The translations under genes were made by a program, and so were the position numbers. Below, in pieces: positions 27,820 through 36,194 of a stretch of DNA of 64,000 bases (the stretch's first letter is position 1; every line of letters starts with the position of its first letter). The stretch is from Palsa-1248 sp963737835 (GTDB lineage: Bacteria > Gemmatimonadota > Gemmatimonadetes > Gemmatimonadales > Gemmatimonadaceae), in assembly GCA_963737835.1 (NCBI GenBank), contig CAVTUH010000001.1, forward strand, positions 1,488,001-1,552,000. The letters run 5' to 3'. The notes beneath the pieces are model-generated. The model was not told the DNA's origin. It ran no database searches and saw nothing but the letters and a program-made list of their open reading frames with translations.

Positions 27820-28700
27820 GGCGTCCTCGCTTTAGTTGTATCCCCCAGCGCCAGCGCCTCCTGGCGGCTGAAGCCGACTTCCTCGATCGTGAACACCACC
27901 TGCTTCGGCTGGATTTGCGCGACGCGCATCCGTCCGAGTGTCATGCCGACGCGTACGCGGTATTGGTCCTTCGTGGACTGATCCCGCATCACCGCGATCG
28001 AATTCTGCCCAGTCGCGTCGTACAGCACCGTCGTGAGCCGTAGATCGGAGAGCATGGGCCTGAGGTCGCCCGAGCGCATCAGCGAGATGAACGGATCGCG
28101 TCGCCCGCTGGCGTCGTACGAGAAGACCTCGCGATTCAGCGAGACCTCGCCCTTGACGCCACGCTCAGTCACGGAGATTGAGCCGGCGCTGTCCCCGCCG
28201 GCGGTCGCAGCCGTCGGGCTCGCGCCGGCTGGCGCCGCGGGTGTGGCCTTGGCCAGTCCCGGAACCGACGCCTTGGCCCCTGCGGGCGCGGGCGTCTTGG
28301 CCGTGCTGGCGACAGGGGCGGCGCCTGCGGTCGCAACCGCGCCCTTCCCCGCTGCACCTGGCACCGGTCGAGCGGCAGCTATCGGCTTCGCCGCGGCGGC
28401 CGGAGTTGGTGTGCTCGCGACGATCGGCGCCGAGGGCCGGCGCGACGGCTGGGGTGCCGGGGTCGACTTGGAGGACGGGACGGCGGGGGAAACGGCGTCC
28501 GTGTTCTGCATCGCCGCCGTTTGGGCATTGGCGGCAGCCGCGGCCCGCATCGCGGCCTGTTTCGGCCCGGTGAGGATTTGCGACTGCGCCGCCGCCAGTG
28601 ACGGCGTCACCACGCCAACGGCGAACGCGAGCCCGATCACTGCGATGAGGCCCGCCGTGCGCGAGACAGACGCCCTGATATTCTCATGGATGGTGGTCAT
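27816..28700 (-). CDS. pilP: PilP-like pilus assembly protein
   Basis: A 294-residue protein in the PilP position between pilO and pilQ. A signal segment (IAVIGLAFAVGVVTPSLAAAQ) is followed by an unusually long Ala/Pro/Lys-rich linker (about residues 45-175) that could span the periplasm. The C-terminal HR-like domain (VFSYDASGRRDPFISLM, TTVLYDATGQNSIAVMRD, RVRVGMTLGRMRVAQIQP) matches PilP, which links PilN/PilO to PilQ. I see no lipobox Cys, unlike classical PilP lipoproteins. Start and stop both show 4-base overlaps with neighbours. Confidence 0.82.
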   Translation of the reverse strand: MTTIHENIRASVSRTAGLIAVIGLAFAVGVVTPSLAAAQSQILTGPKQAAMRAAAAANAQTAAMQNTDAVSPAVPSSKSTPAPQPSRRPSAPIVASTPTPAAAAKPIAAARPVPGAAGKGAVATAGAAPVASTAKTPAPAGAKASVPGLAKATPAAPAGASPTAATAGGDSAGSISVTERGVKGEVSLNREVFSYDASGRRDPFISLMRSGDLRPMLSDLRLTTVLYDATGQNSIAVMRDQSTKDQYRVRVGMTLGRMRVAQIQPKQVVFTIEEVGFSRQEALALGDTTKARTP

Positions 28701-29338
28701 GTTTTCGCCCCCGGCTTCGTCAGACGCGAATGCGGCACGTCTTCGTCCGCGCTGGTCTGCTTCGCCACATACGTCTGGATCTCGAACTTCGACGTCAGGA
28801 CGGCCTGTCCACGCTTGGTGCGCGAGTTCGACGCCTCCTGACCACTCGCCGGCTCGAGGTCCAAGTTCACCGGCGCGACGATACGCGTGAGAGACCCGAC
28901 GTTCGTCAGGAACTCCGCGAGCGGGTGATACCCGCCGATCACGGTCAGCTTGTAGCGATACGTGTCGAACTGCTCGCCTTCGATCACGGGCTCGGGTGTC
29001 ACGGTATTGATGTCGAGGTCGACGCGACGCGCGGCAGTGGAGATCTGCTCGAGCAAGGCAGGCACCTCGTTGCTGGTTGGCACGAGCTGCCGCATGAGCT
29101 GCAGGTTCTGTTGGTAGCGGAGCGCCTGCTGTCGCAGGTCGTTGACGCTGCCCTTCGCGAGCTCCGCCTTCGCGCGCTGGTTCGAGCTCTGGAGCGACTC
29201 GACGTGCGTGCGCAGCTGTGCCAGCTCGTTGGTCTTGGGCGCGTACACGAACTCCCAGTACGCGACCACCAACACGAGGGAAATCAGCATTACGACGAGC
29301 ATCAGCTTGTCGCGCTGAGTCTGCGGAATGAGCGCCAT
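28697..29338 (-). CDS. pilO: PilO type IV pilus alignment protein
   Basis: A 213-residue inner-membrane protein with one N-terminal helix (LMLVVMLISLVLVVAYWEFV), a coiled-coil (NELAQLRTHVESLQSSNQRA) and a ferredoxin-like periplasmic domain (YRYKLTVIGGYHPLAEFLTN). It forms a dimer with PilN and joins the alignment complex. It overlaps pilP by four bases and follows pilN by six. Confidence 0.93.
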   Translation of the reverse strand: MALIPQTQRDKLMLVVMLISLVLVVAYWEFVYAPKTNELAQLRTHVESLQSSNQRAKAELAKGSVNDLRQQALRYQQNLQLMRQLVPTSNEVPALLEQISTAARRVDLDINTVTPEPVIEGEQFDTYRYKLTVIGGYHPLAEFLTNVGSLTRIVAPVNLDLEPASGQEASNSRTKRGQAVLTSKFEIQTYVAKQTSADEDVPHSRLTKPGAKT

Positions 29339-29344
29339 GGCCGC

Positions 29345-30073
29345 CTACCTCACCGACAGCGTGAGCGGAACGGTCCGGATCGCCGTCGAATCCGGCTGGT
29401 GGTATTGGGCTTCGAGCGTGAACTCGGTCACTTCCTTGCCGTCCGCCTGGGCCAGCTGCGAGTTCACGAGTTGCACGTTCTGAATGAACGGCGATGCGGC
29501 GAGCAACTTCATGAAGCGCGTCAATGCCTGAATGTCGACGGTGTTGCCGACCACCGTGAACTTCATGGGCTGCGGCGCCTCCTCCTGCTCGGTCGCCTTC
29601 TTCTTCTTGTCCTTGCTGTCCTTGTTCGCATCCTCCGCGCCCGCAGCGGTGGGCGCGCTGGTCTGCTTGACGGACACGATCCAGGTGTATTGCGGCAGCG
29701 CGCGACTGATCTCGTCCATCACGTGCGGCCACACGAATCGATCGTTGTCGATGGTCTTGATGATGTTGAGCTGTCGCATGACGGAGTCGCGCTGGGTCTC
29801 GGCTTTCTTCTTCTCCCGCAGCACGGCTGCATAGCGCGTCGAGTCCTGAACCTGCTTCTGCTCGCGGCTCGCCAGCTCTTGCGACACACTCTGTTGCCGC
29901 AGCGTCAACATCGGGATGACGGCGCCGGCCGCGATGATGCTCGCGGCCGCCAGGAGCATGAACGGATCCTTGATCCGGTTGGCGGCCGTCGCGAACGACG
30001 CGCCGACATTGACGCCCGCGCCCGCGCCACGGGACTTCTTCCCCGCACCGGGCAGCAGGTTGATTTCAATCAT
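29345..30073 (-). CDS. pilN: PilN type IV pilus alignment protein
   Basis: A 242-residue protein beginning MIEINLLPG, the conserved PilN motif that binds PilM. A membrane helix (MLLAAASIIAAGAVIPML) and coiled-coil follow, then a ferredoxin-like domain (MKFTVVGNTVDIQALTRFM). A Lys/Glu/Asp-rich stretch (about 152-170) interrupts that domain. The start at 30073 is fixed by the motif; the longer frame overlaps pilM out of family context. Confidence 0.93.
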   Translation of the reverse strand: MIEINLLPGAGKKSRGAGAGVNVGASFATAANRIKDPFMLLAAASIIAAGAVIPMLTLRQQSVSQELASREQKQVQDSTRYAAVLREKKKAETQRDSVMRQLNIIKTIDNDRFVWPHVMDEISRALPQYTWIVSVKQTSAPTAAGAEDANKDSKDKKKKATEQEEAPQPMKFTVVGNTVDIQALTRFMKLLAASPFIQNVQLVNSQLAQADGKEVTEFTLEAQYHQPDSTAIRTVPLTLSVR

Positions 30074-30104
30074 GACAGGCGTGCCTCGACGGTTTGCGGG
30101 AGAG

Positions 30105-31157
30105 CTAGGCGACCTTGCGCAAGGCGAGGCCGATCGGGAGCATGAGCAACGGAGCGACCTCGTCCGTGACGAGCGACTCGAGGGCGCCGTCACGCACCTT
30201 CAAGTTGGCCAACGGGTTGGCTTGCTGAACCGTCAACCGGAGCCGGGCTGACAACGCTTCAGTGAGTCCCGGGATACGCGCGCCACCGCCGCAGGTGTAG
30301 ACCGCCCGCAACTGCGCCGCTGAGCGGGACGAGGATGCAATGAAGGCGGCCGCGCGCTCGATACCCACCGCGATCTCCTCGCCGCGCGTCTCGATCACCG
30401 CGTCGAGGTGTGGGGACCGATCGTAACCTTGCAGCAGCCCATCGGCTTCCTCGGCGCCGAGCCCGCGATCCCGCTGCAGGTCTTCGCGCAGCCGGCGCGT
30501 GCCCAGCGTGACATCACGCGTGAGAATCGGTACGCCGTCATCGAGGATGTTGATGTTGGTGACCTCGTGTCCGATGTTCACCAACGCGACGACGCCCGAC
30601 ATCGCATTCGGGTGATTCACCTCGAACGCATTGTGCAGCGCGAAGGCATCCACGTCGACGACGCTGGTCTGGATGCCGGCATCGGTGAGGAGCCGCAGCT
30701 TGGCTTCGACGAGCTCGCGCTTGGCAGCGACGAGCAGCACGCTCATTTCCAACCCCTCGGCATCCGGGTCGAGGATCTGGAAGTCCAGCTCCACCGACTC
30801 CATGTCGAACGGCACGTGCTGCTCCGCTTCCCAGCGCATCAACTCGCGCGCCTGCTGCTCTTTCACGCGCTCGATCTGAATCTTCTTGATGATGACGTCA
30901 CGGCCGCCGACGGCGGTGACGACGCCCTTGACCCCCTTGAGCTTGATTTCCGCCTGCTCGAGGGCGTTCCGCACCGCGTCCGCGACGATCGCCGGGTCCA
31001 TGATTTCACCCTCGACGATCGCGTCGGCAAGCAGTGGCGCGATCGCGACCTTGGTCAATTCAGGTTCGGACCGGCCGTGGTCAATCACGGCTACTTTGAC
31101 GAGACCCGAGCCAATGTCGAGTCCGATCGTCGTCTTCTTACGGCCGAGGAGCGCCAT
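30105..31157 (-). CDS. pilM: PilM actin-like ATPase of the type IV pilus
   Basis: A 350-residue cytoplasmic actin-fold protein. The nucleotide-binding motifs are TTIGLDIGSGLVKVAVID near the N-terminus, ALVNIGHEVTNINILDDG in the middle and VYTCGGGARIPGLTEAL late. It binds the PilN N-terminus and couples the cytoplasmic motors to the envelope. It is first of the five-gene pilMNOPQ operon; pilA lies upstream after a repeat-rich gap. Confidence 0.95.
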   Translation of the reverse strand: MALLGRKKTTIGLDIGSGLVKVAVIDHGRSEPELTKVAIAPLLADAIVEGEIMDPAIVADAVRNALEQAEIKLKGVKGVVTAVGGRDVIIKKIQIERVKEQQARELMRWEAEQHVPFDMESVELDFQILDPDAEGLEMSVLLVAAKRELVEAKLRLLTDAGIQTSVVDVDAFALHNAFEVNHPNAMSGVVALVNIGHEVTNINILDDGVPILTRDVTLGTRRLREDLQRDRGLGAEEADGLLQGYDRSPHLDAVIETRGEEIAVGIERAAAFIASSSRSAAQLRAVYTCGGGARIPGLTEALSARLRLTVQQANPLANLKVRDGALESLVTDEVAPLLMLPIGLALRKVA

Positions 31158-31507
31158 GTGTGGTTGGGCGTGTCGCCAGTGAGTCGTGGGCACACAACGC
31201 GGGGGCGTTAGCGACCCGCGCACCGGTCATTACTGCCACTCCGACCGGTCATTCACAGCACACACGACTCGCCAGGGGCCAAGGTAACGAGCACAACCGT
31301 ATGAAAAGCGGGGTCAGGGGTCGGGGATCAGGGGTCGGGGACAGACTCCAGGGCCCGGTCGCGTCACACAGGATCTCGCCTTACGGTTGGTTCCCTGACC
31401 CCTGATCGTTGACGCCCGATTCCGCCGTTCGGTCCCTCACGCACCGAGGGCCAGCCGCGGTCGCCCGCAGCTGGCCCTCGAACCGTTGCCGCTCCTGCTG
31501 CTGCCTG
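31158..31507. repeat. repeat-rich gap between pilA and pilM
   Basis: This 350-base non-coding stretch holds two repeat types. G-rich units (AGGGGTCGGGGATC) run at 31310-31340, with an inverse copy (CCCTGACCCCTGATC) at 31393-31407. A hairpin with 11-base arms CGAGGGCCAGC (31445-31455) and GCTGGCCCTCG (31470-31480) lies 28 bases after the pilA stop and may end its transcript. Any pilM promoter should lie between about 31158 and 31300, but I cannot place it. Confidence 0.75.
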
Positions 31508-31897
31508 TTACGGGCAGTACGGCGCGCCTTCGTCCTCGTTCGCAGTCGTCGCGTACGTGCCGATTGCAATGTGGCACCCCGACGGCGTGGCACCGACCAA
31601 CCCCACGTGGGTCGCGGTCGCTTCCCAGCCGGTCCCGCTCGCGTTCGAGACGCTGTACGTCACACCCTGCGACGCGTCGAACTGCGTGGTCGCCAACGAC
31701 GTCGTGTAGGTGGTGTTGTCCGCGAAGTACGCCTCCTCAGCCGTGACCAGGTTGCGCAGGTCCGACTTGAGGGTGGCCAGGTAGGCCTGTTGCTTCGTGT
31801 TGGCGAACTTCGGAATCGCGATCGCGGCCAAAATGCCGATGATGACGACCACGATCAACAACTCGATCAGCGTAAAGCCCTTCCGGTTCTGCGTCAT
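31508..31897 (-). CDS. pilA: major type IV pilin
   Basis: A 129-residue prepilin. The short leader MTQNRKG is cleaved before FTLIELLIVVVIIGILAAIA; Glu5 of the mature protein is Glu12. The helix continues with PKFANTKQQAYLATLKSDLR. Two Cys (108 and 128) near the end define a 19-residue disulphide loop. It is short, like geopilins and other small pilins. The ATG at 31897 is fixed by the leader. It is a separate unit between the glycosyltransferase block and pilMNOPQ. Confidence 0.96.
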   Translation of the reverse strand: MTQNRKGFTLIELLIVVVIIGILAAIAIPKFANTKQQAYLATLKSDLRNLVTAEEAYFADNTTYTTSLATTQFDASQGVTYSVSNASGTGWEATATHVGLVGATPSGCHIAIGTYATTANEDEGAPYCP

Positions 31898-31971
31898 TGC
31901 TTGCTCCAGGGAGGAGAATTGGTCGGCAACCAGAGGTCGCCGGCGGTCTAGGTCGACATGGCCCTCGTAGG

Positions 31972-31988
31972 GGCAACCGCCGGGCCCA
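31972..31988 (-). promoter_or_regulatory. possible sigma-54 promoter for pilA
   Basis: The minus strand reads TGGGCCCGGCGGTTGCC. The essential GG and GC pairs are exactly ten bases apart and TTGC is perfect; the match to TGGCACG-N4-TTGC is good but not complete. Transcription would begin near 31961, about 64 bases before pilA. PilR, a sigma-54 activator, is encoded nearby. Caution: part of the site (GTAGGGGC on plus) also looks like the family B repeat. Confidence 0.5.
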
Positions 31989-32182
31989 TCCACCGTTGCG
32001 AGCTTAAGCTCTTATCGCCACTCGATTTAGCGTCTTAACAGCGGCCCGTTCGACCAGCCCTGGCTGGGGCAGAATGCACGGCCGCTTGCAAGCTGCCTGT
32101 CGAGACTGTAGCCACCAGACCGGCCAAAACAACGTCTTGGGACTGTCCTTGAAGTCGAGGAAAACGACAGTGACGCGCCCTC

Positions 32183-34102
32183 TCACCTCAAACCCGCGGC
32201 CCGCTCCGCTTCGCGACGACTCGCCGCCGTGTCGCCCCGCGCCGCGAGCATCCACGAGTACTGGCGATGGAGCGCGCTGTCGCGCGGATGATCCGCCAGC
32301 CCGTGCTGGAACGCCCATTCCGCACTCGTGAAGTCGCCGACTCGCTGCGCTGCACCGGTCAGGATGTTGAGCGCTTCGACCGAGTCGTGCGCCGCGAGGT
32401 AGGCGGAGCGCGCGGACCGGATAGCCCCGGCGTAGTTGCCCTCGCGATATCGTAGGCGCGCTTGCTTGATGTAGACGGCGAAGACGCCAGGATGGATCAG
32501 TGCTGCACTGTCGTACAGGCGATCGGCGAGCGCGAATTGGTTCTGCATGTCGGCCACCATCGCCGCTGCCTGGTACACATTCGCGTCTTCCGGATAGAGC
32601 GTGCGAGCAACGGCGAGCTCACGTTCCGCCCCTGCCCAATCGTGTCGATGATCCAGGATGATCGCCGCGCGCGCGTGCGTCCGATACGAGTCCGCCTCCA
32701 GCTCCAGCGACGTGAGGAGCAGGCGCTTGTCATCGTGCCACACCGTGGTCCGCGTCCACGATCGAACCGCGAACGCCAGCAACCCCACGCCGCCGAGGGT
32801 CCCGACGACACCCCAGGCACGCGCGAGGCGCCCGGGCCGCCACCCCCAGACGCGGCGTCGCCGCGCCGGACCCGCAGCGACAGCCAAACGGCTCGCGAGC
32901 GCATTCGCGAGCCAGCCGACCAGGATCGCTGCGCCTACGCTCGGCAGGTACAGCGTGCGCTCCGCGAGCACGACTCCGGAGGCGAAGAACACGTTCGAAA
33001 CGGGTGAGACCGCGATGACGAACCAGGCGAGCCCCATCGCGACTGCCGGTGCCCGCCGCCAGGCATAGATCGCACACAGCGCGCCCAGGCCCACCAGCAA
33101 CAGGCCGAGCACCACGAGCGGGCTCACTGAACGCGCCAGGTCAATGGCGCGTGGCGAGTACTCGATCCTCAGTTCGAATGGTGCGACCATCAGGCGCACG
33201 TATTCGGGAACGACCCGTGCTTCGGTCAGCCAGCGGTCGATGATCGAGGCATGCTCCCAGATGGGGGCCGTTTCGACGAGAGCCCGGTGATGAAAGACCA
33301 CCGCGAGAGTCGCCGCGTAGACGATCGCGACCGCGCCGTACCCGGCGTACAGCCGCCAGCGCGCGCGCCAGAGCGCCGCCCCCTGCAATGGGATCTCTCC
33401 CGCGGGCGCATCGCCGACGGGCGTCTTGATAGCCGACGCACGACCGACCCCGCCGAGCAGCACATCATTCGCCACGACCAGGCCGAGCATGACGACGCCC
33501 ATCTCCTTGGACGCCAGCGCAGCGGCGTACAGCGGGACAGCGACCCAGCGTCCGCGCCAATGTGCCAGCACGCCTGCGACGACGAATGCGGCGGCCATGA
33601 TATCGCACCGGCCGACAGTGTTGGCGATCGCCTCGACGTGCACGGGCTGCAGTGCGAAGTACAACGCACCCGCCATGGCTCCTTCGGCCGAGAGGAAATC
33701 CCGCAGCAGACGCCAGACGAGGACGCACACGGCGACGTGCCACGCCACGTTCATGAGGTGCATCCAGTGCGGCGAGCCGCCGGAGATGACCCAATCGACG
33801 CCGAAGCTCGCAACCGCGAGCGGCCGGTACTGTCCAGCGTTCGTCGACGCGGGCCAGTAGGGCAGACCGAAGCTGCGCCAGATCGCCGAGAGATGGTGAA
33901 CGAGCGCGTTCTTGACGATCACCCCTTCGTCGTCGAGGGTGAAGTCGTTGGCGATGGCGTTGATCGAACTCAGCCCCGCCACGAGGGCGACCACGATCCC
34001 AGCGCGCGCCTGCCCCAGCGACCGCCATGCGTGCGCCGCGATGGCCACGGATCGTTGCAGTCGTCTCACCGCGCGATGACGGTACGCGATGCTGCGTGTC
34101 AC
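32183..34102 (-). CDS. TMTC-like membrane glycosyltransferase with TPR tail (second copy)
   Basis: A 639-residue polytopic protein. The start is GTG at 34102, whose GTGA overlaps the stop of the upstream homologue. The first periplasmic loop has the Asp-Asp motif NDFTLDDEGVIVKN found in GT-C enzymes, and the segment YFALQPVHVEAIANTVGRCD matches TMTC proteins. About ten membrane segments follow up to roughly residue 460. The last 170 residues hold TPR-like repeats (ERELAVARTLYPEDANVYQA, GAIRSARSAYLAAHDSVEAL). TMTC proteins are O-mannosyltransferases in animals; bacterial homologues are uncharacterised. Next to pilA, it may glycosylate pilin or another exported protein. Confidence 0.75.
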   Translation of the reverse strand: MTRSIAYRHRAVRRLQRSVAIAAHAWRSLGQARAGIVVALVAGLSSINAIANDFTLDDEGVIVKNALVHHLSAIWRSFGLPYWPASTNAGQYRPLAVASFGVDWVISGGSPHWMHLMNVAWHVAVCVLVWRLLRDFLSAEGAMAGALYFALQPVHVEAIANTVGRCDIMAAAFVVAGVLAHWRGRWVAVPLYAAALASKEMGVVMLGLVVANDVLLGGVGRASAIKTPVGDAPAGEIPLQGAALWRARWRLYAGYGAVAIVYAATLAVVFHHRALVETAPIWEHASIIDRWLTEARVVPEYVRLMVAPFELRIEYSPRAIDLARSVSPLVVLGLLLVGLGALCAIYAWRRAPAVAMGLAWFVIAVSPVSNVFFASGVVLAERTLYLPSVGAAILVGWLANALASRLAVAAGPARRRRVWGWRPGRLARAWGVVGTLGGVGLLAFAVRSWTRTTVWHDDKRLLLTSLELEADSYRTHARAAIILDHRHDWAGAERELAVARTLYPEDANVYQAAAMVADMQNQFALADRLYDSAALIHPGVFAVYIKQARLRYREGNYAGAIRSARSAYLAAHDSVEALNILTGAAQRVGDFTSAEWAFQHGLADHPRDSALHRQYSWMLAARGDTAASRREAERAAGLR

Positions 34103-36027
34103 GGAGCGGGATGGAGTGAGAGCGGCGTGGACTGGGGCGCGGACGCCGCGGCTCCCCCGGTGACCTGAGCGCCGGCGATGGACGCCCGCGGGCGTGGCGC
34201 TGGGCGGGTCGCACTGTCGATGGCCATCAACAGTTTGTGGTAGCCGGCGCCGTAGTACACGTAGCGCCCCTGTGCAACGCCTCGCAGCACCTCGAGCCGC
34301 GCAGACGCGGGATCGTGTGCCGCCAACAGACACTCCGCCAACAGGAGGTGCGCGTCCGTCTCCACTGACGCGCGCTCCTCGATGGATCGCCGGAGCAGCG
34401 GGATGGCCGGCGTGCACAGGCCGGCGTGCATGTACTCTTGCGCGAGGTCTCGATACAGGACCGGATCGTGTGGATACAACGCCAGGGCGATTCGGGCCTC
34501 GCGCTCGCCGCCGATATTGTCACCGCGATCGAACAGCAAACCGGCGTAGACGTCGTGCGCCCGGTAGCTCAGGGGCGCGTCGAGCGGAGCTTGGGCAAAG
34601 AGCGCGGCGTTGCTTCGCCACACGAACTGCCGCCAGGCACTGCGCCACGCGCCGACCGCGAGCAGCACCGCGATGGCGGCCGCGGGCGCCAGATGGCGCC
34701 AGTGCGCACGTGCCGAGCTGCCCGAGACCGGTGTGATACCAGAGCGGGCGGCGAGCCCAGCGAATGCGTCGCCCGCCAGGAGCGCTGCACCGACACTCGG
34801 CAGGAACAGCGTGCGCTCCGCGAGCAGAATCCCTGTCGGCACAATGAGATTGCTGACGAGCAACAGGGTTACCCCGATCCAGAGCAGTGCGAAGCCGGCC
34901 AGCGTGCGTCGCTGCACCGAGATTGCGGCGAGCGCGAGGACGAGGGTGAGCAACACGGCGTTGGGCAGTAACGAGAGCTCGAAGTGCTCGTGGATCGCGA
35001 CGTCGCGGGGCGCGTATTCGACGACCAGGCGTCCGGGCCAGACCAACAGCCGTATCCAGTCGCTCACGAGACCGAGCATTGTCCAGCGACGTGCCGCCGG
35101 AGACAGATGTTCGAGCACGACGTTCGGACGATCGCCCGCCCAATTCCCGATGACATGTGCACGGGCGACGACATACACCAGCACCGCGAGGCCGAGCAGG
35201 AGCGCGAACGGCCTGAGCGCACGCCACCGTTCGCGCCACGGGCGCGGGTCCTCGACCAGCAGCAGTTCTGCGAGCACCAACAAGGCCGGCGTGACCACCG
35301 CGTGTTCTTTGGCGAGACACGCGCCGATGACGAGGGCGACGAGGACGGCCTGGTGGTGGACGCCGCCCAGATTCTCTGCACCGAGCTGCTGGCTCAGAGA
35401 CGTTGCTGCGGTTCGCCCGTGTGATTCCGGCTCCGCAATTCCTGCCCGCCCCGCGCGCGCCGCTGAACGCCAGCGGGCCATCGCGGACCGACGCCACCGG
35501 ACGAATGCGGCGACGGCGGCGAGGACACCGCACGCCGCCCACAACTCCGATTGCCCGACAACATTGCCCACGGCTTCGACGTGGACCGGATGGACGGCGA
35601 AGAGCGCGGCCGCGACCCATGCACCAGCGGGCGGGAGCACGAGCTTCGCCAAACTGTAGACCAGCAAACATGCCGCGATGTACAGGGTCAGGTTCGTGGC
35701 GTGAAACACCCAGGGCGCGCCACGACCGATCGACCACTCCATGACGAACGCCGACATCGTCAAAGGACGGTACAATCCGGCCCCCATCCACGGCGGCCAG
35801 TACGTCTGGGCCCACAGCCGCGCAATGTGCGCTAGATGGTGGACCCGAGGATTGTTGAGGATGAGCAGGCGATCGTCGTACGCGAACCCGTTGGCCAGGC
35901 TGGTCGCCGCCGACATCGTCGCGAGCACCGCGATCGTGGCGCAGGCACGGAGATCCACGAGCCGCGCCAGCAGTCCGGCCTTGCCCGTCGCGATTGACCG
36001 GTGCTGCGTCTCCAGATCAGAGCTCAT
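34099..36027 (-). CDS. TMTC-like membrane glycosyltransferase with TPR tail (first copy)
   Basis: A 642-residue paralogue of the next gene. The start at 36027 (MSSDLETQ) follows a palindromic repeat. It shows GFAYDDRLLILNNPRVHHLA with the Asp-Asp motif, LYRPLTMSAFVMEW, and FAVHPVHVEAVGNVVGQSEL, all typical of TMTC/GT-C enzymes. About ten to eleven membrane segments are followed by TPR-like repeats (GGEREARIALALYPHDPVLY, LLRRSIEERASVETDAHLL). The substrate donor would be a polyprenyl-phosphate sugar, which the GT2 upstream could make. Function is inferred from family and context. Confidence 0.75.
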   Translation of the reverse strand: MSSDLETQHRSIATGKAGLLARLVDLRACATIAVLATMSAATSLANGFAYDDRLLILNNPRVHHLAHIARLWAQTYWPPWMGAGLYRPLTMSAFVMEWSIGRGAPWVFHATNLTLYIAACLLVYSLAKLVLPPAGAWVAAALFAVHPVHVEAVGNVVGQSELWAACGVLAAVAAFVRWRRSAMARWRSAARAGRAGIAEPESHGRTAATSLSQQLGAENLGGVHHQAVLVALVIGACLAKEHAVVTPALLVLAELLLVEDPRPWRERWRALRPFALLLGLAVLVYVVARAHVIGNWAGDRPNVVLEHLSPAARRWTMLGLVSDWIRLLVWPGRLVVEYAPRDVAIHEHFELSLLPNAVLLTLVLALAAISVQRRTLAGFALLWIGVTLLLVSNLIVPTGILLAERTLFLPSVGAALLAGDAFAGLAARSGITPVSGSSARAHWRHLAPAAAIAVLLAVGAWRSAWRQFVWRSNAALFAQAPLDAPLSYRAHDVYAGLLFDRGDNIGGEREARIALALYPHDPVLYRDLAQEYMHAGLCTPAIPLLRRSIEERASVETDAHLLLAECLLAAHDPASARLEVLRGVAQGRYVYYGAGYHKLLMAIDSATRPAPRPRASIAGAQVTGGAAASAPQSTPLSLHPAP

Positions 36028-36070
36028 CCCAGTACCGGACGCGCGAGCGCGCCGTTGCGGCACGGCGAAG

Positions 36071-36190
36071 CTGGACGTTAGACGTTCGACGTGAGACGTC
36101 GGAAGACAAACTTCGAGGGCCAGCTGCGGTACATCCCAGCTGGCCCTCGAGGCTTCTTCTCCAACGTCCAACGTCCAACGTCTAAAGTCT
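36071..36190. repeat. palindromic repeat, family A (GAGGGCCAGC core, ACGTT-rich arms)
   Basis: A 13-base perfect inverted repeat, CGAGGGCCAGCTG (36114-36126) and CAGCTGGCCCTCG (36137-36149), is flanked by outer arms made of GACGTT or AACGTC units on both sides. The same design is at 49674-49798, and the core alone at 31445-31480. It fills the gap between the GT2 stop and the first TMTC gene. Confidence 0.85.
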
Positions 36191-36194
36191 AGGC

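Noticed and set aside
28730..30145. 471-codon open frame on the plus strand
   Set aside because: Antisense to pilO and pilN, which are well supported; Leu/Arg/His-rich shadow composition.
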